A stretch of 64,000 nucleotides of DNA from [Actinobacillus] rossii (GCA_900444965.1 UFRQ01000003.1:2232001-2296000); one strand, 5' to 3'; positions 9,086-18,886 are shown, counted from the first letter of the stretch. Notes: generated by a model not told the origin, from the letters alone. A program made the numbers and translations.

Positions 9086-9188
9086 CGTTGTAATGGCACT
9101 GCGAAATGAAAAACGTTGTTACAATAAGAGATGAATTTCTCGCAACGCTCTGCCCCTTGTAGCTTAGGTTACAAGGGGCATCGTTTTT
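9086..9188 (+). ncRNA. tracrRNA
   Basis: The anti-repeat at about 9096-9125 contains CACTGCGAAATGAAAAA, the reverse complement of the core of the CRISPR repeat, and then GTTGTTACAAT, which pairs with the 5' end of the repeat with a bulge. Downstream is the conserved II-C tail CGCAACGCTCTGCCCC, also found in the meningococcal tracrRNA. The RNA ends in a 10-bp hairpin (TGCCCCTTGT / ACAAGGGGCA) with TCGTTTTTTA, positions 9151-9190, which serves as the terminator. It is encoded beside cas9 on the opposite strand, between cas9 and argS. The exact 5' end is inferred from the promoter. Confidence 0.9.
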
Positions 9189-9209
9189 TACTAACACAAT
9201 AAAAATCCT

Positions 9210-9238
9210 TTGGGAAATACAAGATAGTTCGGTATCAT
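9210..9238 (+). promoter_or_regulatory. Probable argS promoter
   Basis: TTGGGA (9210-9215) and TATCAT (9233-9238) are 17 bases apart and 39 bases upstream of the argS start, after the tracrRNA terminator. Confidence 0.5.
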
Positions 9239-9276
9239 ACGGCTTATTTTCTACTTTATTTATAGATGGGCAAAAC

Positions 9277-11004
9277 GTGAATATTCAACAACTTTTATCA
9301 GATAAAATTCAACAAGCAATGATTGCTGCAGGCGCACAACAAGGCGTTGAAGCGGCAGTACGTCAATCAAGTAAACCACAATTTGGTGATTATCAAGCGA
9401 ATGGCATTATGGGCGCGGCAAAAAAATTAGGTTTAAATCCCCGCGAATTTGCACAGAAAGTACTTGATAACATAGAATTAAATGGCGTTGCAGAGAAGTT
9501 AGAAATTGCTGGACCGGGATTTATTAATATTTTCTTAGATGAAAATTGGTTAGCAGCGAATGCGAATACAGCGTTAAGTGCGGTCAATTTTGGCATTAAA
9601 ACAGAACAACCACAAACCATTGTGATCGACTATTCATCACCAAACGTCGCTAAAGAAATGCACGTAGGACATTTGCGTTCAACTATTATTGGCGATGCCG
9701 TTGTGCGTACTCTTGAGTTTTTAGGCAATAAGGTGATTCGCGCAAACCATGTAGGCGATTGGGGTACGCAATTTGGTATGCTCATTGCTTATTTGGAGAA
9801 AATGGAAAATGAAAATGCAACGGCAATGGAATTAAGCGATTTGGAAGCATTCTATCGTGCAGCAAAAGAACATTATGATTCGGATGAAACCTTTGCAGAA
9901 AAAGCACGTAACTATGTGGTGAAATTGCAAAGTGGTGATGAATATTGTCGCACCATGTGGAAAAAATTGGTGGATATTACTATGCACCACAACCAAGAAA
10001 ACTATAATCGCTTGAATGTGACTTTAACAGAAAAAGATGTGATGGGCGAAAGTTTATACAATCCAATGTTACCTGAAATCGTTACAGACTTAAAAGCAAA
10101 AGGGTTAGCTGTTGAAGATGATGGTGCGCTCGTCGTATTTTTGGATGAATTTAAAAATAAAGATGGCGACCCAATGGGCGTAATCGTACAGAAAAAGGAT
10201 GGCGGTTTTCTTTATACCACCACGGATATTGCTGCAGCAAAATACCGTTATGAAACCTTAAAAGCCGATCGTGCTATGGTGTTTTCTGATAGCCGCCAAT
10301 CACAACATATGCAACAAGCGTGGTTGATTACTCGCAAAGCGGGCTATGTGCCTGACAGTTTTTCCCTTGAGCATCCTTTTTTCGGTATGATGTTAGGCAA
10401 AGACGGCAAGCCATTTAAAACGCGTTCTGGCGGTACAGTTAAATTAAAAGATTTATTAGATGAAGCCGTAGAACGTGCAGATAAATTAATTTCTGAGCGT
10501 AGTACAGATTTAAGTGCGGACGAAAAATCAGCGGTTGTCGAAGCAGTCGCAATTGGTTCTGTGAAATATTCTGACTTGAGTAAAAACCGCACCACGGACT
10601 ACGTGTTCGATTGGGACAATATGTTGACCTTTGAAGGCAATACTGCGCCTTATATGCAATATGCTTATACGCGTATTCGTTCGATCTTCGCGCGAGCAGG
10701 TGTTGATGCTGAACAATTAACGGGGGATATCCAGTTAACAGACGATAAAGAACGTGTGCTTGCCATTAAATTATTGCAATTTGAAGAAGCGTTGAATGGC
10801 GTAGCAAAAGACGGTATGCCACATATTTTGTGTCAATACTTATATGAACTTGCTGGTGCATTCTCAAGTTTCTATGAAGCTTGCCCAATTTTAAATGCAG
10901 AAGAAAATATCAAAAATAGCCGTTTGAAATTAGCTAATTTAACGGCTAAAACCTTAAAACAAGGCTTAGATTTACTAGGTATTAAAACGGTAGAAAAAAT
11001 GTAG
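9277..11004 (+). CDS. argS: Arginine-tRNA ligase
   Basis: 575 aa (about 577 in E. coli). It charges tRNA-Arg with arginine using ATP. The N-terminal Add-1 tRNA-binding domain is followed by the class I signature [21 protein letters not shown], where HVGH is the HIGH motif (about residue 130). The C-terminal DALR anticodon-binding domain ends in [12 protein letters not shown]. The start is a GTG at 9277, chosen because the N-terminus [15 protein letters not shown] matches the family start and no better codon lies upstream. A USS inverted pair follows it as terminator. Confidence 0.97.
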   Translation: MNIQQLLSDKIQQAMIAAGAQQGVEAAVRQSSKPQFGDYQANGIMGAAKKLGLNPREFAQKVLDNIELNGVAEKLEIAGPGFINIFLDENWLAANANTALSAVNFGIKTEQPQTIVIDYSSPNVAKEMHVGHLRSTIIGDAVVRTLEFLGNKVIRANHVGDWGTQFGMLIAYLEKMENENATAMELSDLEAFYRAAKEHYDSDETFAEKARNYVVKLQSGDEYCRTMWKKLVDITMHHNQENYNRLNVTLTEKDVMGESLYNPMLPEIVTDLKAKGLAVEDDGALVVFLDEFKNKDGDPMGVIVQKKDGGFLYTTTDIAAAKYRYETLKADRAMVFSDSRQSQHMQQAWLITRKAGYVPDSFSLEHPFFGMMLGKDGKPFKTRSGGTVKLKDLLDEAVERADKLISERSTDLSADEKSAVVEAVAIGSVKYSDLSKNRTTDYVFDWDNMLTFEGNTAPYMQYAYTRIRSIFARAGVDAEQLTGDIQLTDDKERVLAIKLLQFEEALNGVAKDGMPHILCQYLYELAGAFSSFYEACPILNAEENIKNSRLKLANLTAKTLKQGLDLLGIKTVEKM

Positions 11005-11029
11005 CAAATACTTTTTGCTATAAATAATA

Positions 11030-11071
11030 AAAAGTGCGGTCAAAAATTCCCTTGTTTTTGACCGCACTTTT
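11030..11071. terminator. USS inverted-pair terminator after argS
   Basis: AAAAGTGCGGTCAAAAA and its reverse complement flank an 8-base loop. Two opposed uptake signal sequences form the stem, a common terminator type in Haemophilus. Confidence 0.85.
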
Positions 11072-11170
11072 ACTTTTTCCCCTTGAAATTTATTTTCGCT
11101 CCCCCCATTTTTCTCTCATGATGAAGTTGCAACAGGCTTTTGGAACATTTCAAAAATTTTTTAAAAAAGC

Positions 11171-11199
11171 CCTTGAAAAAGAAATTGCAATCCACATTT
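11171..11199 (+). promoter_or_regulatory. Heat-shock (sigma-32) promoter of dnaK
   Basis: CCTTGAAA at 11171-11178 and CCACATTT at 11192-11199, 13 bases apart, resemble the RpoH consensus (CTTGAAA, 11-16 bases, CCCATnT). They lie about 75 bases upstream of the dnaK start. The assignment is by pattern and by gene type. Confidence 0.65.
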
Positions 11200-11273
11200 T
11201 ATAAACACGTAAGACGAAATAATAAAAACGTCGTCAAAAATAAAACAGATTTCTAACTAGGAGAAAACATATT

Positions 11274-13178
11274 ATGGGTAAAATTATTGGTATTGACTTA
11301 GGTACAACAAACTCTTGTGTTGCTGTAATGGACGGTGACAAACCGCGCGTGATTGAAAACGCTGAAGGTGATCGTACTACTCCGTCAATTATCGCGTATA
11401 CAAACGATAACGAGACATTAGTTGGTCAACCTGCAAAACGCCAAGCGGTAACAAACCCGAAAAATACATTATTTGCAATCAAACGTTTAATTGGTCGTCG
11501 TTTTGAAGACAGCGAAGTACAACGTGACGTGAACATTATGCCATTCAGCATTGTGAAAGCTGACAACGGCGATGCTTGGGTAGATGTAAAAGGTGATAAA
11601 TTAGCACCGCCACAAATCTCTGCGGAAGTATTGAAAAAAATGAAAAAAACCGCAGAAGATTTCTTGGGCGAACCGGTTACTGAAGCAGTAATTACTGTTC
11701 CGGCATACTTTAACGATGCACAACGTCAAGCGACTAAAGATGCGGGTCGTATCGCTGGTCTTGATGTTAAACGTATTATCAACGAACCAACTGCCGCAGC
11801 GTTGGCTTACGGTTTAGACAAAGGTAAAGGCAACCAAACTATTGCGGTTTACGACTTAGGTGGTGGTACCTTTGACTTATCAATCATTGAAATTGATGAA
11901 GTAGGTGGTGAAAAAACTTTCGAAGTATTAGCGACTAACGGTGATACACACTTAGGTGGTGAAGACTTTGATAACCGCGTCATTAACTATTTAGTTGATG
12001 AATTCAAAAAAGAGCAAGGCGTAGATTTACGTAATGACCCACTTGCAATGCAACGTTTGAAAGAAGCAGGCGAAAAAGCGAAAATTGAACTTTCTTCTGC
12101 ACAACAAACAGATGTGAACTTACCATACATCACTGCAGACGCAACAGGTCCTAAACATTTGAACATCAAATTAACTCGCGCGAAATTAGAAGCGTTAGTT
12201 GAAGATTTAGTCGCACGTTCAATGGAACCTGTGAAAGTAGCGTTAAATGACGCTGGCTTAAGTGTAGGTCAAATTGATGATGTGATCTTGGTGGGTGGTC
12301 AAACGCGTATGCCATTAGTTCAACAAAAAGTAGCTGAATTCTTTGGCAAAGAACCACGTAAAGACGTGAACCCTGACGAAGCGGTTGCTGTAGGTGCTGC
12401 GGTACAAGGTGGTGTGTTATCTGGTAATGTAACTGACGTATTATTATTAGACGTGACACCATTATCATTAGGCATCGAAACGATGGGCGGTGTGATGACC
12501 ACCTTGATTGAGAAAAACACCACGATTCCAACCAAAAAATCGCAAGTGTTCTCAACCGCTGAAGATAACCAAAGTGCGGTGACAATTCACGTACTTCAAG
12601 GTGAACGTAAACAAGCGTCTGCGAATAAATCTTTAGGGCAATTTAATCTAGAAGGTATTAATCCGGCACCACGCGGTATGCCACAAATTGAGGTTACCTT
12701 TGATATTGACGCAGACGGTATCATCCACGTGTCAGCAAAAGATAAAGGCACAGGTAAAGAACAACAAATTACGATCAAAGCATCTTCAGGCTTAAGCGAT
12801 GAAGAAATTCAACAAATGGTTCGTGACGCAGAAGCAAACGCAGAAGCAGACCGTAAATTTGAAGAATTAGTGCAAGCCCGTAACCAAGCGGATCATTTAG
12901 TTCACTCTACTCGTAAACAATTAAGCGAAGTCGGTGATAAATTATCTGCTGACGACAAAGCACCGATTGAAAAAGCGGTCAATGAACTTGAAGAAGCCGC
13001 GAAAGGTGAAGACAAAGCCGCGATTGATGCAAAAGTTCAAGCATTAATTCAAGTGTCTGAAAAACTTATCCAAGCTGGTCAAGCGCAAGCACAAGCTGAT
13101 GCGTCAGCACAACAGCAAAGCGGCAAAAGCGGTGATGATGTAGTGGATGCTGAATTTGAAGAAGTAAAAGATAAATAA
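11274..13178 (+). CDS. dnaK: Chaperone protein DnaK (Hsp70)
   Basis: 634 aa. It is an ATP-dependent cytoplasmic chaperone working with DnaJ and GrpE. The nucleotide-binding domain opens with [20 protein letters not shown] and contains the phosphate-binding loop [19 protein letters not shown] and the segment [14 protein letters not shown]. The beta-sandwich substrate domain begins near residue 390 ([17 protein letters not shown]). The alpha lid ends in the conserved acidic tail [13 protein letters not shown]. The RBS is AGGAG, 9 bases before the ATG. Codon use is that of a highly expressed gene. Confidence 0.99.
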   Translation: MGKIIGIDLGTTNSCVAVMDGDKPRVIENAEGDRTTPSIIAYTNDNETLVGQPAKRQAVTNPKNTLFAIKRLIGRRFEDSEVQRDVNIMPFSIVKADNGDAWVDVKGDKLAPPQISAEVLKKMKKTAEDFLGEPVTEAVITVPAYFNDAQRQATKDAGRIAGLDVKRIINEPTAAALAYGLDKGKGNQTIAVYDLGGGTFDLSIIEIDEVGGEKTFEVLATNGDTHLGGEDFDNRVINYLVDEFKKEQGVDLRNDPLAMQRLKEAGEKAKIELSSAQQTDVNLPYITADATGPKHLNIKLTRAKLEALVEDLVARSMEPVKVALNDAGLSVGQIDDVILVGGQTRMPLVQQKVAEFFGKEPRKDVNPDEAVAVGAAVQGGVLSGNVTDVLLLDVTPLSLGIETMGGVMTTLIEKNTTIPTKKSQVFSTAEDNQSAVTIHVLQGERKQASANKSLGQFNLEGINPAPRGMPQIEVTFDIDADGIIHVSAKDKGTGKEQQITIKASSGLSDEEIQQMVRDAEANAEADRKFEELVQARNQADHLVHSTRKQLSEVGDKLSADDKAPIEKAVNELEEAAKGEDKAAIDAKVQALIQVSEKLIQAGQAQAQADASAQQQSGKSGDDVVDAEFEEVKDK

Positions 13179-13188
13179 TATTTATCCA

Positions 13189-13245
13189 CTAGGCAGGTAG
13201 AAATACCTGCCTAGATTATTCAGTCAAGGGCGGTTTCGCCCTTTT
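13189..13245 (+). terminator. Two hairpins between dnaK and dnaJ
   Basis: The first is a perfect 11-bp stem CTAGGCAGGTA / TACCTGCCTAG with a GAAA loop (13189-13214) and no T run. The second is AAGGGCG / CGCCCTT with a GTTT loop and a short T run (13226-13245), like a weak terminator. Together they probably reduce transcription from dnaK into the downstream genes or protect the dnaK mRNA 3' end. Confidence 0.65.
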
Positions 13246-13264
13246 AGTGCATTTAGGTAGAGAT

Positions 13265-13492
13265 ATGCAATTAGATCAAAAATGGCGACGGCCTATTCTC
13301 ATTCTATGTAATGTCATACTAATGTCCTGTGTTATGTCATTTGGAATGACTGTTTTTCGAAACGGGTTTTCTGCTGACTTTTTAAACGCATGGTTACAGT
13401 CGTGGGCTATCGCATTTTTGATTGCACTCCCAGCTGCGGCGCTAGCGCCTAAAATCATTGAACCACTTTTATCAAAAATAACATTTAAATAA
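13265..13492 (+). CDS. Small inner membrane protein, DUF2798 family
   Basis: 75 aa from the ATG at 13265, preceded by AGGTAGAG; a GTG at 13247 is possible but less likely. Two hydrophobic segments are seen (about residues 10-32, [20 protein letters not shown], and 42-62, [20 protein letters not shown]), separated by a short polar loop, as in DUF2798 proteins. Function is unknown. It lies between dnaK and dnaJ and ends 2 bases before the dnaJ start, so it shares their transcript. This is unusual because dnaK and dnaJ are normally adjacent. Confidence 0.75.
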   Translation: MQLDQKWRRPILILCNVILMSCVMSFGMTVFRNGFSADFLNAWLQSWAIAFLIALPAAALAPKIIEPLLSKITFK

Positions 13493-13494
13493 TT

Positions 13495-14625
13495 ATGGCA
13501 AAAAAAGATTATTACGAAACGCTTGGCATTCAGAAAGGCGCTGACGAAAAAGAAATCAAACGCGCTTATAAACGCCTTGCGATGAAATATCACCCTGATA
13601 GAACCAAAGGTGACAAAGAAAGCGAAGAAAAATTCAAAGAAATCAATGAAGCATATGAAATCTTAAGCGACAAAGAGAAAAAAGCCGCTTACGATCAATA
13701 TGGTCATGCTGCATTTGAACAAGGCGGCTTTGGCAGTGGCGCTGGTGGTTTCGGTGGCGGCTTTGGTGGTTTCGGTGGCTTTGAAGACATTTTCAGCGAA
13801 ATGTTCGGTGGCGGTTCGAGTCGTCAACGTGTAGTTCGCGGAGAAGATTTACGTTATGACATTGAAATCACTTTAGAAGAAGCAGTTCGTGGTGTTACCA
13901 AAGATATCCAAATTGCGACGCTTGCTCATTGCGATGAATGTGATGGTACGGGAGCAGAAAAAGGTTCAAAAATTGAAACTTGTCCAACTTGCCATGGTCA
14001 TGGTCGGGTTCGCCGTCAACAAGGTTTCTTTGTCACAGAACAAGTGTGTCCAACCTGTCATGGAACCGGTAAGAAAATTGAGAAACCATGCAAAAAATGC
14101 CATGGTGATGGACGCATTCATAAAAATGAAAGTTTATCCGTTAAAATTCCAGCTGGCGTGGATACTGGTAATCAATTACGTTTAGCGGGTAAAGGTGCGG
14201 CGGGTGAAAATGGCGCACCAGCAGGAGATTTATATGTGGTCATCCATGTTCGCGAACATCATATTTTCGAACGTGACGGTAGCAACTTATATTGCGAAGT
14301 GCCTATTAGTTTTACGATGGCAGCGTTAGGCGGTGAGATTGATGTGCCAACTCTTGATGGTCGCGTAAAACTTAAAATTCCTGAAGGCACGCAAACAGGC
14401 AAAATGTTCCGTATGCGTGGCAAAGGAATTACTGCAATGCGTTCGGGCTATGCTGGCGATTTAATTTGTAAAATCATTGTAGAAACGCCAGTTTCGCTCA
14501 ATGAAGAACAAAAAGAATTATTACGCAAATTGGAAGAAAGCCTTGAAGGGCAAGAAAAGCAGCGTCCTAAATCATCAAGTTTCTTTGATGGCGTAAAAAA
14601 ATTCTTCGATAATTTAGGGAAATAA
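13495..14625 (+). CDS. dnaJ: Chaperone protein DnaJ (Hsp40)
   Basis: 376 aa. It delivers substrates to DnaK and stimulates its ATPase. The J domain (residues 1-70) contains HPD at 33-35. A Gly/Phe-rich linker runs over about 75-110. Four zinc-binding motifs [24 protein letters not shown] and CKKCHGDG span about 145-210. The C-terminal substrate domains follow, so this is a complete type I DnaJ. No strong RBS is visible because the start sits 2 bases after the DUF2798 stop, suggesting translational coupling. An IS inserted 20 bases after the stop codon separates it from a USS terminator. Confidence 0.98.
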   Translation: MAKKDYYETLGIQKGADEKEIKRAYKRLAMKYHPDRTKGDKESEEKFKEINEAYEILSDKEKKAAYDQYGHAAFEQGGFGSGAGGFGGGFGGFGGFEDIFSEMFGGGSSRQRVVRGEDLRYDIEITLEEAVRGVTKDIQIATLAHCDECDGTGAEKGSKIETCPTCHGHGRVRRQQGFFVTEQVCPTCHGTGKKIEKPCKKCHGDGRIHKNESLSVKIPAGVDTGNQLRLAGKGAAGENGAPAGDLYVVIHVREHHIFERDGSNLYCEVPISFTMAALGGEIDVPTLDGRVKLKIPEGTQTGKMFRMRGKGITAMRSGYAGDLICKIIVETPVSLNEEQKELLRKLEESLEGQEKQRPKSSSFFDGVKKFFDNLGK

Positions 14626-14645
14626 GCACAGTAGGTTTGCTTATC

Positions 14646-15846
14646 TGTAGAAGATCAGACTTGATCTGACAAATCATTATAAAAATGAGAGTTTCCCGTT
14701 TAGAATATGAGTGTCTAAAATTCAATCTAAACAAAAAAGGAAACTCTCATGTTTTATTCTAACAATCCGCTCATTAAACACAAGACCGGTTTACTCAATT
14801 TAGCAGAAGAACTCGGAAACATTTCTCAAGCTTGCAAAGCGATGGGGATGAGCCGAGATACATTCTATCGCTATCAACAAGCCGTAGAGCAAGGCGGTGT
14901 TGAAGCATTACTTAATCAAACTCGTCGGGTACCGAATATCAAAAATCGAGTAGACGAGCACATTGAGCAAGCTGTTGTAAAATTTGCTCTAGATTTTCCA
15001 GCTTACGGACAAGTTCGAGTGAGTAACGAACTTCGCAAGCAAGGTGTGTTTGTTTCAGGCGGTGGTGTTCGTTCCATTTGGCTACGTCATAATCTTGCTA
15101 ACTTTAAACAGCGTTTAAATGCACTAGAGAAAGAAGTAGCTGAGAAAGGCATTATTCTAAATGAAAGTCAAATTCAAGCCCTAGAACGTAAGAAAGAGGA
15201 TGATATATCGAGTGGAGAAATTGAAACCGCTCATCCGGGCTATTTAGGTTCACAAGATACCTTTTATGTAGGTAATTTAAAAGGTGTTGGACGCATTTAT
15301 CAGCAAACATTTGTTGATACTTATAGTAAGGTTGCTTTTGCAAAGCTCTACACAATGAAAACCGCAATTGCCGCTGCAGATATGCTCAATGATAAAGTCC
15401 TGCCGTTCTTTGAAGCCCAAGGATTACCGATGTTGCGTATTCTCACCGACCGTGGTAGTGAATATTGTGGCAAGGTGGAAAATCATGATTATGAGCTTTA
15501 TTTAGCGATAAATGACATAGAGCATACTAAAACGAAAGTGAAGCATCCACAGACGAATGGTATCTGTGAACGTTTTCATAAGACTATCTTACAAGAATTT
15601 TACCAAGTCGCATTTAGGAAGAAAATATATACGGATTTAGCGACATTACAAGCTGATTTAGATGAGTGGTTAATGTATTATAATCACCATCGAACACATC
15701 AAGGAAAAATGTGCTGTGGCAGAACTCCGATGGCAACATTACTTGATGGAAAAGGGATTTGGGCAGAAAAGAATTTAAGCTCAAATTAATCTGACAGACA
15801 CGGTAATTCTAAACGGGGACTGTCAGATTAGGTTTGATCTTCTACA
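14646..15846 (+). mobile_element. IS481-like insertion sequence, copy 2, with target duplication
   Basis: 1201 bp, with the same ends as copy 1 (TGTAGAAGATCA / TGATCTTCTACA). It is flanked by the 7-bp direct repeat GCTTATC at 14639-14645 and 15847-15853, a clean target-site duplication. The two copies differ at only a few positions. This copy has the intact transposase and probably inserted recently. Confidence 0.95.
14749..15789 (+). CDS. IS481-family transposase, intact
   Basis: 346 aa, with an N-terminal helix-turn-helix followed by the DDE integrase-core domain. All three catalytic residues are present: D190 (FVDTYS), D234 (LTDRGSEY) and E274 (NGICERFHKT). Compared with the copy at 2365 it differs at four residues (V for I in KQGVFVSG, E for V in NALEKEV, E274 for G, K for Q in AFRKKIY). 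It should catalyse transposition of this IS and, in trans, could mobilise copy 1. Confidence 0.95.
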   Translation: MFYSNNPLIKHKTGLLNLAEELGNISQACKAMGMSRDTFYRYQQAVEQGGVEALLNQTRRVPNIKNRVDEHIEQAVVKFALDFPAYGQVRVSNELRKQGVFVSGGGVRSIWLRHNLANFKQRLNALEKEVAEKGIILNESQIQALERKKEDDISSGEIETAHPGYLGSQDTFYVGNLKGVGRIYQQTFVDTYSKVAFAKLYTMKTAIAAADMLNDKVLPFFEAQGLPMLRILTDRGSEYCGKVENHDYELYLAINDIEHTKTKVKHPQTNGICERFHKTILQEFYQVAFRKKIYTDLATLQADLDEWLMYYNHHRTHQGKMCCGRTPMATLLDGKGIWAEKNLSSN

Positions 15847-15880
15847 GCTTATCATCTCCGTGACCTGATAATCCTAAGCT

Positions 15881-15923
15881 AAAGTGCGGTCAGAAAAACA
15901 TACGTTTTTTCGACCGCACTTTT
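15881..15923. terminator. USS inverted-pair terminator
   Basis: AAAGTGCGGTC at 15881-15891 pairs with GACCGCACTTT at 15912-15922, and T-rich sequence follows. It was probably the original dnaJ terminator and is now separated from dnaJ by the IS. Confidence 0.75.
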
Positions 15924-15984
15924 ATTTATATCTTTCATTTCCTTTATGTTAGAATTGCAAACTCTTCGCATTTAGGGCAAAGCT

Positions 15985-16611
15985 ATGAAAAAATGTTTCT
16001 CAATATTGTGTTTAACGCTGTGGGCAATGCAAGCGGTGGCACATCCCCATGCATTTATTGATCTCAAAACAAAATTACTCGTCGAAAATAATCAATTAGT
16101 AGGCTTTTCTACTCAATGGACGTTAGACGAACCCAGTTCTTCTGAACTATTGTATGAATTAAAACGTTCTGATGAACAAGGCAAACAGAATTTAACTGAA
16201 GAACTATTTAAAAATATTATTTATGAACATTATTTTAGTTATCTCTATGACAGACAAAATAATAAAATCAAATTCAAAAAACAGCCTATAAATTATGGGC
16301 TCAAAGCAGTAGATGCTCGCTTACAATATTATTTTGATGTGCAGCTTGCCAAGCCTGTGGACTTAAGCAATAACGAATTTACATTAATGATTTATGATAA
16401 AACTTATTATGTGGCAATGTTCTATCCCGCGACAGATAAAAGCATTTTAGATTTCAGCCAACTTCCAAGTCAATGCCACGGAAAATTATTAGAACCACAG
16501 GTTAATGCGAAAATTCAGCAATATGCTTCGTCATTAGATCAAACTCAACGAGATGAAGACGATACTTTAGGGCAAATGTTCGCACAAAGAATTCAAATTA
16601 TATGTCAATGA
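15985..16611 (+). CDS. zevA: Zinc uptake protein ZevA (DUF1007, periplasmic)
   Basis: 208 aa. A signal peptide (MKKCFSILCLTLWAMQAVA) is followed by HPHAFIDLKTKL at the mature N-terminus, where His residues next to the cleavage site are typical of DUF1007 proteins and probably bind metal. In H. influenzae the DUF1007 protein ZevA and the NicO-type membrane protein ZevB were shown to be needed for growth in low zinc. The stop codon overlaps the start of zevB, as expected for a coupled pair. The identification rests on domain, gene pair and genus. Confidence 0.85.
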   Translation: MKKCFSILCLTLWAMQAVAHPHAFIDLKTKLLVENNQLVGFSTQWTLDEPSSSELLYELKRSDEQGKQNLTEELFKNIIYEHYFSYLYDRQNNKIKFKKQPINYGLKAVDARLQYYFDVQLAKPVDLSNNEFTLMIYDKTYYVAMFYPATDKSILDFSQLPSQCHGKLLEPQVNAKIQQYASSLDQTQRDEDDTLGQMFAQRIQIICQ

Positions 16612-17636
16612 TAACGATAAAAAAATATCTACCGATAGCGCTACTCATTCTCTTATTAACCGGAATTTATTTACTTTTTCCTTGGTTATTCAAACAAGTC
16701 GTGCTATGGCAGCGGGAATTTAATCAAATAATTTCCGCTCAGTTACATCAAATTAAACAAACACCGACAGAATCAGGCATAAAATTAATCATCATCAGTT
16801 TTCTGTATGGTGTATTTCATGCTGTTGGACCTGGGCATGGCAAATTTGTTATAGCAAGCTATCTTTCAACACATGAATCCAAACTGAAAACAAGCATGCG
16901 TTTAACTTTTTTTTCATCGCTTATGCAAGGAATTGTAGCGATTGCAGCAATATCGATTATTGTCGTGACATTACATTTATCATCTAGTTATTTCAAAGCA
17001 AGTCAACTCTGGTTGGAACGTAGTGCATTGATTCTAATGATGTTGCTCGGCGTACAATGGATTTATCAAGCAATAAAAGTAATGCTAAAAACCAAACGCT
17101 TAAAAACAGTAGTAAAACCCAGACCACATATTCGCACTATCTCTATATGCTCAAATACATTTTCAAATACACCGTTCAATCCTAATATGAACAACCAAAA
17201 AGATATTTCACACGAGCATTCTCTAGGTTGCAGTTGTGGACATCAACACTTACCCGACAATAATCAACTTCAAGCGCAATCTTGGAAAGCACAATTACTG
17301 GTCATTTTAAGTATAGGAATGCGTCCTTGTACTGGTGCAATTTTCGTGCTATTTCTTGCCTATATGCTTGACCTATATCTCTGGGGAATTATTGCTGTCA
17401 TGGCGATGGCATTTGGCACTGGCCTAATGTTGTCTGGATTTGCAATTATCGTTCAATATGCGCGACACACTGCAATACAAATGAGTACATGGTACAGCTC
17501 GCTTAAATGGCTCTCTAGCAATGGACAAATATTATTTAAGTTCATGGTTGGTATTTTAGTGATTACCTTTGCAATCTCGCTATTTTGCGCTACATTACAG
17601 CCAAGTTCAGGTGGGACAATACTATTTGGACGTTAA
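16602..17636 (+). CDS. zevB: Zinc uptake membrane protein ZevB (NicO/RcnA family)
   Basis: 344 aa, with six or so predicted membrane segments. The NicO signatures are YGVFHAVGPGHGKFVIASYL (metal-binding HAVGPGHGK) in an early segment and SIGMRPCTGAIFVLFLAYML in a later one. A cytoplasmic or periplasmic loop carries His/Cys-rich sequence (HEHSLGCSCGHQH), a likely metal-sensing or metal-storage site. It starts at ATG 16602, overlapping zevA by 10 bases. NicO proteins move Ni, Co or Zn; here the partner zevA points to zinc uptake. Confidence 0.85.
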   Translation: MSMITIKKYLPIALLILLLTGIYLLFPWLFKQVVLWQREFNQIISAQLHQIKQTPTESGIKLIIISFLYGVFHAVGPGHGKFVIASYLSTHESKLKTSMRLTFFSSLMQGIVAIAAISIIVVTLHLSSSYFKASQLWLERSALILMMLLGVQWIYQAIKVMLKTKRLKTVVKPRPHIRTISICSNTFSNTPFNPNMNNQKDISHEHSLGCSCGHQHLPDNNQLQAQSWKAQLLVILSIGMRPCTGAIFVLFLAYMLDLYLWGIIAVMAMAFGTGLMLSGFAIIVQYARHTAIQMSTWYSSLKWLSSNGQILFKFMVGILVITFAISLFCATLQPSSGGTILFGR

Positions 17637-17647
17637 CTTTAAGCAAA

Positions 17648-17672
17648 AAAAGTGAGTCTAACACTCACTTTT
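17648..17672. terminator. Convergent-gene terminator
   Basis: The stem AAAAGTGAGT / ACTCACTTTT with loop CTAAC and T/A runs on both sides lies between zevB and the convergent exchanger gene. Confidence 0.8.
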
Positions 17673-17691
17673 CTTTTACTCGTTATACTAA

Positions 17692-18660
17692 TTAAATTGC
17701 GGTTTGGAATAAATAAGCGTTATATCCAATATAAGCCAATAACAAAATCGCACCTTTAAAACGATTAATTTCCCCTTTTTTGCCGAAACCAAAAATAAAT
17801 AATAAGACAGTTAATGCTGACATCACTGACATATCTCGAGTAAAGACTTCCTGCCCTACGTGCATTGGCGAAATTGCTCCCGCAATCCCGACTACGGCAA
17901 GCGTATTAAATAAATTTGACCCAATGATATTCCCTACTGCTAGGTCTACTTCATTTTTACGCGCAGCCATAATAGAGGATGCCAATTCGGGTAATGATGT
18001 CCCCACAGCAACAATAGTTAAGCCAATAATTAAATCACTGACACCAAAATAGTGGGCAACTTCAACCGCGCCCCACACTAGCAACTGCGAACTCCCCATT
18101 AATAATGCTAAACCAATGACAACCCACAATAACGCTTTACCAAGTGACATATATGCTTGCTCTTGCAATTCCTCTTTGACGTCGATTGCCAAGCTGTCAT
18201 CTTTATTACGTAATCCGTTCCAAGTCGTCCAACTCATATAAATAAAAAATACTGCAAGTAAAATCCAAGCGTCTAAACGTGATACATCACCATCCATGAT
18301 CAGAAGTGCTGAAAGTACTGTCACAAAAATCAACACAGGCAATTCTTGTTTTAATACTTGTGAATTTACAGCGAGCGGTAGAATCAGCGCGGTTAACCCT
18401 AAAATCAACGCGATATTGGTAATATTAGATCCATAAGCATTTCCAAGTGCGATCCCTGGATTACCATTAATTGCTGAGAATGCAGACACGATCATTTCAG
18501 GCGCAGAAGTACCAAAACCAATAATTACAATACCGATCAAAAGTTGTGGCATACCAAAATGGCGTGCCGTTGCCGCCGCGCCATCAACAAAACAATCAGC
18601 TGACCAAATTAAAAGTAACAAACCACCAATAATTGCAAGAGAGGGATATAACATAATCAA
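17692..18660 (-). CDS. Calcium/sodium antiporter (CaCA family, YrbG-like)
   Basis: 322 aa, the size of E. coli YrbG, with about ten hydrophobic segments. Two inverted alpha-repeats carry the family motifs GFGTSAPEM...GNAYGSNITNI and AVGTSLPEL...GNIIGSNLFNT. These form the cation site of the CaCA superfamily, which exchanges Ca2+ for Na+ across the inner membrane. The start is ATG at 18660 or 18654. It stands alone between zevB (convergent) and tRNA-Asn. Confidence 0.9.
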   Translation of the reverse strand: MIMLYPSLAIIGGLLLLIWSADCFVDGAAATARHFGMPQLLIGIVIIGFGTSAPEMIVSAFSAINGNPGIALGNAYGSNITNIALILGLTALILPLAVNSQVLKQELPVLIFVTVLSALLIMDGDVSRLDAWILLAVFFIYMSWTTWNGLRNKDDSLAIDVKEELQEQAYMSLGKALLWVVIGLALLMGSSQLLVWGAVEVAHYFGVSDLIIGLTIVAVGTSLPELASSIMAARKNEVDLAVGNIIGSNLFNTLAVVGIAGAISPMHVGQEVFTRDMSVMSALTVLLFIFGFGKKGEINRFKGAILLLAYIGYNAYLFQTAI

Positions 18661-18717
18661 ATCCTATAAAATAAAATTGGGTGCAGTATAACGAATTAGA
18701 TTGAAAAAGAAAGGGGG

Positions 18718-18747
18718 AAAAAATAAAGCCCGATAAAATATCGGGCT
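18718..18747 (-). terminator. Terminator of tRNA-Asn
   Basis: On the minus strand AGCCCGATA / TATCGGGCT with a 3-base loop is followed by TTTATTTTTT. It lies 64 bases after the tRNA 3' end and before the exchanger gene. Confidence 0.8.
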
Positions 18748-18810
18748 AACACTTTTGATACCACAAACTTTTATCAAAGGAGACAAATAAAAGTTTATCA
18801 AAAGAGAAAA

Positions 18811-18886
18811 TGGCTCCTCCTGCGGGACTCGAACCTGCGACATATGGATTAACAGTCCACCGTTCTACCGACTGAACTAAGGAGGA
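18811..18886 (-). tRNA. tRNA-Asn (GTT)
   Basis: 76 nt including CCA. The minus strand reads TCCTCCTTAGTTCAGTCGG..., with anticodon loop CTGTTAATC (anticodon GTT), T arm GGTTCGAGTCC and acceptor end GGAGGAGCCA pairing with TCCTCCT. All arms fold in the standard cloverleaf. Confidence 0.97.

Noticed and set aside
12166..12585. 139-aa frame opposite dnaK
   Set aside because: It is a shadow of the biased codons of dnaK; no RBS and no known domain.
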